DNA of 64,000 nt from Vanilla planifolia (GCA_023846275.1 CM043875.1:25090851-25154850); one strand, 5' to 3'. Counted from the stretch's first letter, positions 30,001 to 40,467 are shown. Notes: generated by a model not told the origin, from the letters alone. Numbers and translations: made by a program.

Positions 30001-33000
30001 CGATCCAGGTTTTCATTGTCATAGTGGAAGATAACTTATCTTGAAGAATTGAGCTCATCTGCTCTGTATATGCATTGTTTTACCTTAGTTGGCAGGTCCT
30101 CTCTTAACTCTTTGAATGGTTTTTTAATCCTTTTCTAGTGTTATGGTTGGACAAATATACAAATCTGTAATTAACTTGCTGATTTTGTGTCATGTTAAGT
30201 TCGCCATTTTGACCGACATCGAGATATGAGAACGTTTTTGTCATATGAATTTTTTTGTGATTATCAGTGGAAACTTTTTCACTTTTGTGTTGATATATTA
30301 CATATAAGCTATGACCAAATTAAAAAAAATAACATGGCAACAAACTTAAAAGTTTAGCCTTAGAGAAAATTAAACTAATGTAACAAATTAATTGTTTAAT
30401 TTAACCAATATTGCAAGATCAATTAGTTGAATTAAAATATTATTGCAAGAACCATGCAAACTGAATTATCTAAGAGATTTAGCAATCAAAAGCAAATAAA
30501 GCCAAGTTTTACAAAAAAGGAAGCTCTCACATCCATAGCAAAACAAAAAAAAAAAGGGTATTTTGAAAAGTTGGTAAACTACTTTGAATTGTAGGGTTGG
30601 TGAAGCTAATGGCACCACATATCAGCAGCTTTGATCAAAATTGCATGTGCAATCCTGAATACTAGCTTTCATCTGGGATCTAACAAGAATAGTAAGCATA
30701 ACTCCAAATATCATTATGGACATTGCTAATTCATGACCATGGCATCCCTTTAAATAGAAGAAATGCCTTGAGGAGAAGACTTCCTAAGTTGGGCTAGTTC
30801 AACCGCTCTAGGAAGTCCTTCTAAACTGCCTTTGACAATTTTTCAATTATAATATTGCTTTGGGTGTTTTAGGCCAGCAAAATGGTCAAAAGATCAAATT
30901 ATCTATCCAAGAAAAAGGTTTTACCAAGTGGAAAGTGTCATTGGTCTTTTCACAAAGAATGAAATGAATCATTTTTGTGAATTTATCTACCACAACTACT
31001 ATGGAATCATTTCCCTTTGAAGTCTAAGGTAATCCCAATAAGCAATACTTATATTTACCCAAGGTTGGCATGGTGTTGGTAGTGATGTATATGAATCCTT
31101 ATTTTGTTTTCCTCTCTTTGCTATTTGACAGGTTTTACAACGAGATACAATTGTGACATCCTTTTTTTGATTGTGGTCGGAAAAATTAATCTACTATACG
31201 TTTTGTTTTACCAAAATGTTCGGCAATATCTCCCGAGTATAACTCCCTAGCAATGAACATATGTAAGGATGAATCTGAAGCACATGACATTGACCCCTTA
31301 CATAAATATCCATCTTTCACTGGATTATAGCATGGTAATTAGAGGGATGCAAAAAATGTATTGCATTAAGCATTTTATATATAAAGAAAACATTTTGGAT
31401 GAACCAAGTATTTTTATTAAAGATGTGGGTTAATGACTTTGCAAATGAAATTTCAATGCATCTTCATATTCTATTTTGTTTTTGTTTTGTAGCTTGCATT
31501 CGGCATTCTTAATTTACTTATCTAGATGCACTGCTTCCTTTGTTATAGATGCCAAACATATGAGGGAGGTATTGCTGGAGAACCTGGTTCTGAAGCTCAT
31601 GGTGGGTACGTTTCTACAATGCAGCCTTTTTTCACAATATTGGTCGTCAACATTGAACAGAGTTTACAAATAACCTTGCCCGGCAATACTTATTTTCTGA
31701 AGGTACACATTTTGTGGGCTGGCAACAATGGTTCTTATTGACGAGGTGGATAGATTGCACCTACCAAGTTTGATTGTAAGTTATCTTCTTGTATTATTGA
31801 TGACTATTTGACTTTACCTATGCTTTTCTTAACCCTTTGAAGCAAAAGGAGAGATTGAGAGAACGAATGTAATTGCAGATCTGAAAAACAATACAGTTTA
31901 CATAAACGACTGTTCTTTTTTTGTCTAACTTAGCTATGTCTACTTTTATGTTTGAAAGTATCATTATAGCCAGGACCCAAAGATCAGACATAGGAGGTCC
32001 CAAGTATGTGGATGGAGATGAAAATGTAGGTTGGCAACAGTTATGGCAGCAGATTCCACCAGTCATCCTCACTATTCTGTTCTTCGTAGTGAGTATCTTG
32101 TGCTTAATTAGGGTCGTGTGCACATATGGAATGTCTAGTTTTAGCGGCTTGATAGGCTTTATACAGGCAACATACAAGCTGTTAGTGAATTCAAGAAAAT
32201 TTCAGCTTTTGTTGACACCTGTGAATTGTGGGGGTTAGTATGTCTAATTTAATCATTTCAGTTATCTACCATGATTGAAGATTTTGAGGATAACCTGGGA
32301 GTTAGTTGACACAATAAACAACAAACGATGGAAACAGGAATGAAGATAGTATATTATAATAAAAAATCTAAATGATGATGATGACAAGTTGATTTCAACT
32401 CTTGAATTCTTTGATTTCTTATGTTGATGTTGTATATATCTCGTATTACTGTACTGCTGTATCCAATAGCTTTGATTCAAAATCAACTTCAAAATGTTGA
32501 AGTTGATCAACAATCTAGTATGAGTGCAATAATCTTAGAAATGCAAGGAGATAACTAAGATTAAGGTTTATGGTTGTAATATGATAAAAATGAAACAAAA
32601 GCAGAACTTTTCATGGATCATCAGTCTTTTGTTACAGTTATTGGTTTATGTGATTAGTGAGACTAGGATGAGGTCCGCAATCTTCCTTGGCAATGGGATT
32701 TTGTGGGGAAGGGCGATAAACTTTGCAAGAGGAATGAGGAAGGTAGTTGGATGAAAGCACTATCGCAAAAAATGTTTATTTGCCACCTAAAACCAAGGGA
32801 GTTAGGAGTTTGGACTGCACTCTTGTGGAAGGAGGGAGAAACATCTTGTTTCTCTATGGATAAGCTTAGGAGGAGATGCTCATTCCTCTTTTCTGTATTA
32901 TTCAATGATAATTCTTTCCATTGACTCAATCTTATACAAATTCTCCCATTCAAACAATAATTGACTAAGTTGGTTTTATTTGGAAACCAAGGCAAGTTCA

Positions 33001-36000
33001 TATCAACTAGGACATGGACTTCACTGACTTGGTGTCTCATTCAAACAATAATTGACTAAGTTGCAAGGCATGATCAAGTTTAATAAGTCAATCATGGATT
33101 TTGAATGAGCAGATCATGTAGGCATAATTTTTAATTCCTTGGCTAAATTGGTGAGGAAATGATTGAATCAAAGTTTGTAGATTATGTATTGCCAATGCAA
33201 AATATCACATCTCAAGTTTTGCTCACATGATGTTTATGGGCCTTGCATGATGACACGTTTTGTGCATATTTTTTCTAAAAAAAATAATGCAGCATGTATA
33301 ATCATGATTTTGCACAATAGCAAAATAACATATAATATAAAAAGGAAGTCATAAAACTGTCTAATAATCATTTGAAATTTTATTTGTTATATAAATGTCT
33401 CATGTGGATGATGGAGATTAATCTTTGTCAAATTACTGTAAATATTTACCCAATTCCTTTTATTTGAGGAAATGTTCTCATGTTATTAGAATTTTCGATC
33501 TTTTCATTCTAAATTAGATTTTTTGCTTAAAGGATAATGAAAAATCTGTGTTTTATTATTTTCACTAATATTTCTTTCATCATAATTTCCTGTCTTGAAT
33601 ATTGAAATTTGCACTGGTCATATTTTTTGAGATTTAAGGTTGTCAATATTGATGATAGTATGCCCTAATAAGTTGACATAAGTTCTTGGATGTCATTGCA
33701 TCTTGTATCATACAAATTTCTCACTTATTTTCTTTTTCAATATTGTAGATTTTTCTCTCTTTGTTGACATGGAATAATTCAATCATCTTGTCTATCCAAA
33801 AGAAAACACATCTCTCCATGCTTAGCATGTTGAAACAATCTTTTTTTGTCTCTTTTAGATTCCATACATTAGAGCTAGACTTCGGATTCCTTTGGATATG
33901 CATAGCCTCCCTTCTAAACAATACATTATCATTTTCTTGCACTTGGCTGGGTGCTTGTACATATATCCATAATATTGTAACTATTTAGCTGAATTTGCAG
34001 GCCATATATATTTTGAATTTTGGCAAGAGCTTCTTAAGGTTAAGTAGTTCTCCATAATTCAAACTTCCATATCCCTTTCATTTTTTTTATCTACATGCAA
34101 AACATTATTGGAAAAAATACATAGTGTGTGACTTGTAGATTTGATATTGTTTGATGATTGTAGACAAATTCATAAATATACTTTCACTATTACATATTTA
34201 CAATTATATCTTGATATGATATCTTTTACCTTCAACAATCGCATCAATTGTTATGTGCGGAATGAAATGAATTAAAGCAAATATATTTGAAATTCTTCGT
34301 GTTAATCCAAAATGATTAGTGGTGCATAAATTTAACAGTGCATACACAATGCATGAATTGTTAGATGTGGGTGATGTATGGCGTAACCTTCTTATGAAAT
34401 AAAGGCTATTCCCTTGTTTGTTCCAAATCCTTCAATCCACAATGTAGGAAATAAATGATTCCACCTAGTTAATCTTCAAGAAAGAAGCATGTTTTTCTAG
34501 AGCTATAAACAATCTAATTTGGCCTCACATAAAATTGGATTGAAGCTTTTTTATTCATTCATTTTCAATCAGTTTCAACCTTCAGATGAGAGAGAGATTT
34601 TCGATCTATTCTTACTCTTCATTAGGCTTGTCTCATTGGTTTTTTCTTGTGATTTTAAGCTATATATATTTTTTAAGCTTTTCAATACATGCATCTATCT
34701 ATTCAAGAAAAGTGGTTAATTTGATCTGATTTCGAGTTAGTGCTATCTTATCAAACTTGATTCATAATTAATTCGTAGCACTTTGTTCTAAGTCGAGTTT
34801 ACTCATAATGGGCTTATAGCGTTTTGATTCAAGGTGTTAATTGATGTAATTTTTTTGTCATCTTCAATCTTAAGACTGATTTCATTTGCTTAAGTTTATC
34901 ATTACATTTTAGATAACCTCAAGTCAGTTGATAATATTTGACACATACATATATATATATCTATATATATCTATATATATATACATATGCATATATATAT
35001 ACATATACATATACATATACATATATATATATATATATACATATATATACATGTACATGTACGTACGCGTACAGGTACGTACGCGTACAGGTACGTACGC
35101 GTACGCGTACAGGTACAGGTACGTACGCGTACAGGTACAGGTACGCGTACGCGTACAGGTACAGGTACGCGTACGTGTGCGTACATGTACATACATACAT
35201 ATACATATAGGAATTAAATTTATCTTTAATATAAAATCAAATGAAAGAGACGAACCAATAGAGTATGGTATTCTATTAGCTAGTCATTATACAAGCTTTG
35301 GAAATAGTAATGCATATTTGCTTAAATTATTTACGAAAATAAAACAATTTTTCCATTGGGTGAACATATCACCTTTACATTCTTTTGCTTCTCTTGATAT
35401 ACATAAAGCTGATTGTTAAGCAATTGAAGTAACTAATAAATGACGAAACATGTTTTTGTAAACGGAGTTCTTCAGATATTTGTGTGAAAAGCAGTTTTAG
35501 TGGATAATTTTATGCAAGGATATTGACGTTTACACGCATGCTGATTCCTTCTATTGTTTTCAGTTCTAAATGATTTTTATGGGTTGGTGCAACAAAGTGA
35601 ATCGGCTGTGTTGTAATTTATCTTAGCATAAAACATTGCACTTTGCTCAGGATTGGGTAGTTTTTCGTCAAGGAGTAGAATGTGGATTTCAAGGTCGAAC
35701 AAATAAGTTGGTTGATGGCTGCTATTCCTTTTGGCAAGTAATTCTCCTCCCTTTAGCTAATTGTTTCTTTTTCTTTCAAGTTCTGTTTTGGGTAATTAGT
35801 TATTTGCATGTAACAGGGAGGTTCTCTTTCCCTAATTCAAACGTTATTGCCCATAGCTGAAAAACAAACCCAATCACCACTGACAAGCATAGAGCACCAA
35901 ACCTTAGAAGGCAATTCTGATGGAAGCACATCTCAAGTTCAAAATCCTGAGAACGAAGACATGGGTATTATTGCTCTTTATATTCCCAGGAACCTGATAT

Positions 36001-36858
36001 CCTATTTTTATTTCTCAAGTTACATGAACCTTATGTGTGTTCATTTAAGTTTGTACTAATACCCGTGCATGGCATTTTATTTATAGCAATCATATTGATT
36101 TATGGTACTTCTACTTGTCTCATTTTTCATAAAACACATAGTTTTGTGTTCACAGCTTCAGAAGTACCCTTGCTATTGTTTTCATTAAAGCTTTTTTTTA
36201 TTTCGTATATTTGATACATTATCACATGCGTCATATACTAATATGATCCTAACAATCTTTAGGAACAGAAAAAGGAGACGATATTGGTTTTCGCTTCATT
36301 AGAATGGGCACACGTGTTGCGGCGCCTCTATTCCATAGTGTTGCTCTTCAGCAGTATGTACTCCTTTGTTCCCAGGTACTGCATCTCTTTAATGCACTTC
36401 CATTGCATACATGCAGTTGTAACTCAATGACTGGGTTTGATCTTAACAAATGCCAATTTGGCAGTTTATAGAAGCCAAAGACTCTGTTCTTTTGACAGTT
36501 TTTATGATTAAAAAAAGTTTTTTAAAAAATATGTTTATATAGTTATTTTATATGAAAGGTTTTGGTTGAATGAAGTTTAAAAGGTTTTGGTTGAATGATT
36601 CAGGTCTTGGAAGGAGGGTTCAAAGACAAGCCAGGGGCGCACCGGGATTACTACCATACATGCTACTGCCTCAGTGGTCTCTGCGTGAGCCAATATAGCT
36701 TTTCTAAGACTCCTAATTCGCCACCACCATCTCGTGCAATGCTTGGCCCTTACTCCAACTTATTGGAACCCATTCACCCTCTTTACAATGTTTTGCTTGA
36801 TAAGTTCTACAGGGCTCACGAGTTCTTCTTTGGTATGAAGAAGAGAGGGACAATCTAA
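3086..36858 (+). CDS. FTB: Protein farnesyltransferase beta subunit (5' end missing), 13 exons
   Basis: Beta subunit of the heterodimeric, cytosolic zinc enzyme that attaches farnesyl to C-terminal CaaX cysteines; ERA1 in Arabidopsis, a negative regulator of ABA signalling. Exons read by splice sites and frame: 3086-3172, 3241-3346, 5783-5818, 13293-13375, 13458-13511, 19344-19395, 21268-21332, 31549-31605, 31703-31775, 35651-35737, 35817-35964, 36263-36375, 36604-36858 (TAA). All introns are GT/AG and the phases match, giving 405 residues. The first base completes a split codon, so about 40-60 N-terminal residues are missing. Family motifs seen: [68 protein letters not shown] and [10 protein letters not shown]. 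Zinc ligands by family knowledge are D (35714-35716), C (35720-35722) and H (36655-36657). The diphosphate-binding H, R, K and Y are also present. There is no stop or frameshift, so it is probably functional. GGTase-I beta is less likely, given the ERA1-like motifs. Confidence 0.95.
3777..4998. repeat. Three tandem copies of a ~410-bp unit in FTB intron
   Basis: Copies run at about 3777-4180, 4181-4592 and 4593-4998. Each starts with TGTTTATAA-AGAAAGAAAA, passes through TTAGATTTGGAAACCAAG and GTGATATTGTCATGCC, and ends with a CACAAA-TTTCTCACAT-like word. Identity looks about 90 percent or higher. Two short minus-strand reading frames (4039-4260 and 4442-4690) are simply homologous stretches of copies 1-2 and 2-3. 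The array fills half of the intron 3347-5782. The remainder of that intron is AT-rich, with nothing recognised. Confidence 0.9.
6220..7398 (+). mobile_element. LTR-like repeat copy 1, followed by a tRNA-Met-type primer site
   Basis: This copy matches the segment starting near 9282 in the same orientation. Shared landmarks in order are: a GAGGATGATAT-GAGTTGAT start, GCAAGAG, TAGATCAT, GTCATACATGAGA, CTATTCC-TA-ACCTATTTATATTT, a CAATAAAAAACTGAGG / CAATAGAAAACTAAGG word, TTGAACTGCA, CATCCATGA, GCCACCACACAAC, AGTTGG-TGAA and GATTTTCATC. It is directly followed by TGGTATTAGAGC at 7399-7410, one mismatch from the common plant initiator-tRNA-Met primer-binding core. No gag or pol reading frame follows, so this is a remnant or a non-autonomous element. 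Confidence 0.6.
7399..7410 (+). other. Putative retrotransposon primer-binding site
   Basis: TGGTATTAGAGC differs by one base from TGGTATCAGAGC, the usual primer-binding core of plant LTR retrotransposons that prime from initiator tRNA-Met. Its place just after the LTR-like copy supports the reading. A chance match in AT-rich DNA is possible. Confidence 0.45.
9282..10400 (+). mobile_element. LTR-like repeat copy 2
   Basis: Diverged direct copy of 6220-7398 (see the shared landmarks there), lying about 3.06 kb downstream in the same orientation. The final ~80 bases and the primer-site motif of copy 1 are missing or rearranged here. The arrangement fits an old LTR element with a shrunken interior, or two solo-LTR-like insertions. 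The short plus-strand frames within it are not supported as genes. Confidence 0.55.
13498..13557 (+). repeat. 30-bp tandem duplication spanning an FTB exon-intron junction
   Basis: The unit at 13498-13527 holds the last 14 exon bases (ending in TTTCAG) and the donor GTATTG. It is repeated at 13528-13557 with about four mismatches. The second copy reads TTTTGGGTATTT at the equivalent splice position. It is a local duplication that created a pseudo-donor inside the intron. Confidence 0.85.
15001..15549. repeat. 143-bp tandem repeat array with flanking B module
   Basis: Full units at 15001-15143, 15236-15378 and 15379-15521 are nearly identical (one to three differences). Each starts CATCTTATATTTTATTAA and ends in AACTTAAATTTGAA. 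Units 1 and 3 are each followed by the same 28-base module (15144-15171 and 15522-15549), which contains TTCTGGTACGATATAG. A truncated unit tail occupies 15172-15235. The order is A-B-partial A-A-A-B, as expected from recent unequal exchange or slippage. Confidence 0.93.
17315..18200. repeat. Two diverged ~400-bp direct repeats, LTR-like
   Basis: Copies at about 17315-17722 and 17738-18200 share ACTCAAGATTAAGTCT, a CATAGGATTAAG / CACGGGATTAAG word, AGCGGCTAG / AGTGGCTAGG, GAATGATTCTAGG-TTTATATGAAA and GGGATAATTGAAAAGGA-like ends. Between them, TGGTATCAAAGCGGT (17723-17737) resembles a tRNA-Met primer-binding site, so the first copy may be an LTR. No coding domain is seen. Confidence 0.6.
17723..17737 (+). 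other. Putative primer-binding site
   Basis: TGGTATCAAAGCGGT is close to the plant retrotransposon primer-binding core TGGTATCAGAGC and directly follows the first of two LTR-like direct repeats. Confidence 0.45.
19396..21267 (+). other. FTB intron, 1.9 kb
   Basis: Unique-looking AT-rich intron with a long pyrimidine tract (about 21243-21261) just before the acceptor at 21266-21267. I recognise no element or hidden exon in it. Confidence 0.85.
22540..22835 (+). mobile_element. Ty3/gypsy integrase core relic
   Basis: Decayed translation on the plus strand gives, in order, [12 protein letters not shown] (family VDYFTKWIEA, including the first catalytic D), LDIICR (family IICRFG) and [10 protein letters not shown] (family AHPQSNG, near 22800-22832). 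Stops and frameshifts occur between them. The order and spacing match the integrase core of plant Ty3/gypsy elements. The protease, RT and LTR parts were not recognised nearby. Confidence 0.7.
23930..29103 (-). mobile_element. Decayed LINE (plant L1-type) with endonuclease, RT, zinc-finger and RNase H parts
   Basis: On the minus strand, domain remnants appear in the right order. Endonuclease end: NYFT[13 protein letters not shown], about 27110-27160. Linker: [15 protein letters not shown], near 26600. RT start: [13 protein letters not shown], about 26310-26380. [12 protein letters not shown] and a [10 protein letters not shown] relic of QGDPLSPYLF, about 25990-26200. YEDN in place of YADD, 25874-25885. 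MYLGVP, near 25690. [13 protein letters not shown], near 25160. zf-RVT-like part with FIWQIYCC and [14 protein letters not shown], 24640-24880. RNase H with [17 protein letters not shown] and [13 protein letters not shown], about 24170-24350. Many stops and frameshifts show a dead copy. The part above 27800 (frame starting at 29103) is probably ORF1 and leader, by inference only. It lies antisense to FTB inside its intron. Confidence 0.85.
29104..30699. other. Intronic DNA between the LINE and gypsy relics
   Basis: Within the same FTB intron. No reading frame or recognisable domain was found. Parts probably belong to the neighbouring minus-strand gypsy element (3' end or LTR), but I see no terminal repeats. 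Confidence 0.4.
30700..31330 (-). mobile_element. Ty3/gypsy integrase relic, minus strand
   Basis: Minus-strand translation in broken frames gives the integrase zinc-binding part ([11 protein letters not shown], then [15 protein letters not shown], with the two cysteines of the H2C2 finger). The core start follows: a [12 protein letters not shown] word, then [14 protein letters not shown] (family VVVDRFSKMAHFI) and [14 protein letters not shown]. The order is correct for gypsy elements with this type of integrase. Frameshifts and stops are present. It belongs to a different element from the plus-strand relic at 22540. Confidence 0.75.
31606..31702 (+). other. 97-nt mini-intron inside the EAHGG-YTFCG motif of FTB
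   Basis: Reading straight through from the exon at 31549 leaves the farnesyltransferase frame. Splicing GG / GTACGT (donor 31606) to TCTGAAG / GTACACATTTTG (acceptor 31701-31702) restores [29 protein letters not shown] piece by piece. The intron sits right after the 10.2-kb intron and a 57-nt exon. Confidence 0.9.
31776..35650 (+). other. FTB intron, 3.9 kb
   Basis: Mostly AT-rich intron. A plus-strand frame at 31921-32238 (105 codons) with one hydrophobic segment has no recognised family and no coding support. A short direct repeat around CAATAATTGACTAAGTTG recurs at about 32956 and 33045. A structured microsatellite lies at 34941-35211. Confidence 0.8.
34941..35211. repeat. Structured TA/GTAC-rich microsatellite
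   Basis: The block goes from ATATATCT and ATACAT repeats (34941-35050) into an array of GTACGT, GTACGC and GTACAG hexamers (about 35051-35185), then returns to GTACAT and ATACAT (35186-35211). It is almost entirely alternating purine-pyrimidine and rich in self-complementary GTAC and GCGTACGC. Long open frames on both strands here (Tyr/Ile/Arg/Val repeats) are artefacts of the repeat. Confidence 0.95.
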
Positions 36859-39800
36859 GTCAACAAAAAGACAGGAAGAAGCAGTGTTTGTTTTGTATTA
36901 ATGCTAGTTGGACTGGAGTTTATGCGATAGGGATTGAAACTAAGATGGTGATGAAAACTTTTGCAGATTTTTGTGAGTTAAAGACATTCACAAGGTTCTT
37001 TAATGTTGCTTCAGCAAAAGAAGGGAGGCTTAATATGTTTCTGTTGTGACTATTGCTGAATATGAAAGTTCTGTTTGTTATGTTGGTTTCAAATTTAGGT
37101 TATTGCAGAGGTGTTTTGGAATGACAATCAAATTTTTAGCAGACCATTGTTTAAAATTTATCTTTTAATCTAAAAACTACAAAGAATGATATGAAAAGCT
37201 TAGGCTTGTTTGCAAAGCAGCTTGAAGGTTGGTTGGGGATTTTTTTTCTCAACCTTAAGATGATCTATTAAGAAGTCTATCATATGTGATCAAATTTGAG
37301 GGGTTTCTTAACATTAGTGGCAAGATGATTGTCATATTTGGGTCTTTTGAGAAGTCTACGATAGAATCGATGAGAAAAAACAAGAAGGCTTTTATTGATG
37401 TCGATTTTGTTGGGGATTTGAGAAAGAGTTGTACAACAGAGTTGTTGGTGTTGACCAACAACTAATGTACCTCAATATTGGTGATCATCCTTGAGATGAT
37501 TATGGAATTATTGTATGGGTTGTTAAGTATAGGTAGATATTTGATCTAAAAAAAAAACAAAAATTGAAGCATGTTCTATACTTTTGAGTGGTCATGTTAA
37601 TCACCAAGGTCATACAAGGTTGTCTTATAGATTTGGCATAATTTTGATAGAAGTTTTACTTGTATCTCTAATCATTAGTGATAGGGTTTGGTCATTTCCT
37701 TAAGCTTGAGATGAGATGTTTGTTGTTAGAGAACTTTGGTTGTTGAGATTTGACCATTGTTACTTTATATTCTTAAAGGTAATATTCTTTTAATAGTTTT
37801 TTAATCATGATTTATAAAATTTTTTACTCAAGTTGTGTGATCATTGTTCTCATGACATTTATAAAAGTTTGACTTGTCATTATTGCCCAATAAGAAAAGC
37901 TTCAATTGTTAAAAGTATGCCTTTTTTATATTTTTACTACTATTTCATTGTGGGAAGTATTTAGCAACATCTCTCATTATAAAGCTAGGAGGCCTTGAGG
38001 TGACCTTTTTGAGAGACTCTTTGAGGCAATTCTCAATCAATGTTCTATTTTTTTTTTTACTTGTGTTCAACCAATTTTAAGGGAAAAAATGCCTTCCTTA
38101 CCAAGCTCTAGTTAAAGAAAAGTAGCTTCATTGATGATGCACATGGTTCTATTAAAAATCACTTAATAGAGATCTTAAGTGTATCAGATTAAGTACTTTT
38201 AGAAATCACCAAGTCAAAGTGACTTGTTGCCAGCAATCTAAGTTAAGCATGAGTCTTGATTCAACTTTTGGAGGACATTGTTGAAGTGTTAGATGTAATC
38301 TCAAAGTAGTTCAAAATTGAACTATTTGAGATTGAGTAGGGATTCAAAAACCTTATCAGATCTTATATTGCTAACAAATAAGGAGATGAAATACCTCTAA
38401 AGCTATTTAAAAGGGAATATGGATATAGATTTCTAGAAGCTTTTTGAAACCAAATCCTTTAAAAGGGTGGAGAAGACTTCATATTACATGCTTGGGCATA
38501 ATATATAAATCAACAACCATCTCAAATTCCTTAAAAAATTTAAGAATCTAAGTTATTATAGAAACAATAAGAAGAGGATAGTAACAACTTTGGAGGAAGA
38601 ATAATAGATAAGATCTCTTTTGAGAATGGGGAGATTTTTTAACAATGTTTTGAGTTGTACGTGTACGCTTAAAGGAGGTGAGATTTCTTATCAAGATGAT
38701 ATGAGGTGATGAAAGCTGGAGCTTGTGGCATTTGAACATGAGGTTGAAAATGGATGATGGGTGGGTAAGTATTAAAGGGCCTTCCATCATACAACAATGG
38801 AGTGTTAAGGGGATGATGTTGAGAGTGGATATGCAATAGTAGATTTGTGAAAGTAAAGGCTATGTGAAGAGGTTTAGGTGTTGCATGAGTAGCCTTAAGA
38901 GCCTCTCAATTAGAAGGGCAAGGGTTAGATATTGGTTCTTTTGGTTGAGCAACTAGATTAGCTTGAGTTGCTCCATTAATAGTGTAGGAAAGAACCCTTG
39001 TGAAGCCCTCTAATTATTTTTGAAACAAATTGAGGACATTAATAGAACAAGGAGAGGGCCTTGAGGCTTGAGATGGTAGACATAGAGATACAAATATCTA
39101 TATTGTTTCTTGGACATGAGGGTTGAGAGGTTATACCTTCTTTAATTCCTATTTTTGCTTGTTTATTCATTCTCACAAATAGTTCCAAAAATTGTTGATG
39201 TAAAAAGTAAACTTACGAGAACTTAATAGAAGTTTAATTTAATTGAAAATTTTGGAAGATGAAATTATTGAGTAAAAAAAGAGAGAGAAATAGTTCTACA
39301 TACTCTATGATAACTAAGAAAGCGAAAAGAAACAGAACAAAAATAGAGGTTTTTCTCAAGTTGTTGACCTCTTCAAACTACGCTTTTTGAGAGTATTTTT
39401 ATAGTTGACAAAATGAATGACATCTTGGTTTTGCCTTTGGACATGGTAGTCGTTTCTATGATGTTAATTTAATTGTAAGTGCATGTTTTAGGAGTTTTCA
39501 CCATTTCTTATGGAGTTAACACAATTTCATTGATTGTAGCTTAATTACCTAAGATATTTGTGCTTGAAGGAGAGTTTTTGTTGGTTTGGTAACTCCAAAA
39601 GTCACCTCAATGATAATTTATCTATATAAAATGAAGTGTGCATAATAATACAAGCTTAAATTGTTTTATGAAATTAGTGTAAGACCTTAAAGGATAATGC
39701 TTATGACATTGTCTTAGAATATCTTAGACTCAAGCTTCTTGATTCCAATGCGCGAGTCTAAAAGGGGATATCATGGAGAGCTCAAGTCTCAAGAATCTCA

Positions 39801-40467
39801 AGGGTCAATCTTGAAGAACTTGAGTCTTGAATCTCTAATCTTGAATGTGTAAGCTTCAAAAGTTTGTGTTGAGTATTTAAGCCTCAGGGGCCTAATTTTA
39901 TGTGTCTTATCATAGTTGTTGGTTGAATATCAACTTTTTGGAACGACAACTAAGAAAATCGACAAGTCGTTACAACTTCAACATTTTTTCTTAAATAATA
40001 AAAATAATAATTCTCATTAAATCTTGAACTTTATTCAAAATATAACATTTTTATAAAAATAAACATTCAAAAACATTATAATGAAAATTTTAATCTTAGC
40101 TATTTTAAAAAGTATTAAATAGTTTTATAATTTATATTTGTTTTATAAAATATCTATATCTTTTTTAATTTCAATAGCCGTCATTGAACCAAACCAATAG
40201 TTGCTGTTTCTGTAATCTAATCTTAACCGTTTAAACTTGACAAAGGATTTCAGCCATCGACCCAAAAACAGTATACGCATCTATTCATCCATATCATTAT
40301 TGCGCCATCGGACCTTTATGGGTCGCGTTGTTGTCTTCATTTAGGGTTTGTCCTATCGTCGTGGTTATGATCGACTTCTTTCTTCCGCTTTGGACTCTCT
40401 AGTGTTTTTTTAGCACCATAAGCAAATTTGGGATTCGTATTGCTGTGGGATAATCTCGTTGGTTGCT
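36859..40467. other. Intergenic region plus FTB 3' UTR
   Basis: The first few hundred bases are presumably the FTB 3' untranslated region; I see no decisive poly(A) signal. The rest is AT-rich. Around 39690-39900 the words CTTGA, TCTCAAG and GAGTC recur in a sequence that could be old LTR. The final ~250 bases hold the leader of the next gene. No supported gene is present. Confidence 0.6.
40341..40349 (+). promoter_or_regulatory. Telo-box (TTAGGGTTT) upstream of the 71-aa protein gene
   Basis: TTAGGGTTT lies about 120 bases before the start codon at 40468. Telo-boxes (AAACCCTAA on either strand) are typical of promoters and leaders of plant housekeeping, translation and mitochondrial genes. 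The surrounding ~150 bases are more GC-rich than the intergenic DNA, as expected of a leader. Confidence 0.5.

Larger units (their letters stand above)
21333..31548 (+). other. FTB intron, 10.2 kb, host of nested transposon relics
   Basis: Largest intron of the gene, between IIR and CQTYEGG. From left to right it contains a plus-strand Ty3/gypsy integrase relic, a minus-strand LINE relic of about 5 kb, and a minus-strand Ty3/gypsy integrase relic. GC is visibly higher over these insertions than in the other introns. No intact element remains. Confidence 0.85.

Noticed and set aside
31921-32238. 105-codon plus-strand frame with a hydrophobic segment
   Set aside because: It lies inside an FTB intron, overlaps an equally long antisense frame, and has no recognised domain or splice context. 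It could be a transposon scrap.
32663-33040. 125-codon minus-strand frame in an FTB intron
   Set aside because: There is no recognisable motif and it overlaps a plus-strand frame of similar quality. A short direct repeat nearby suggests mobile DNA.
34928-35419. 163-codon and several shorter open frames on both strands
   Set aside because: They come from the stop-free TA/GTAC microsatellite and encode only Tyr/Ile/Arg/Val-type repeats.
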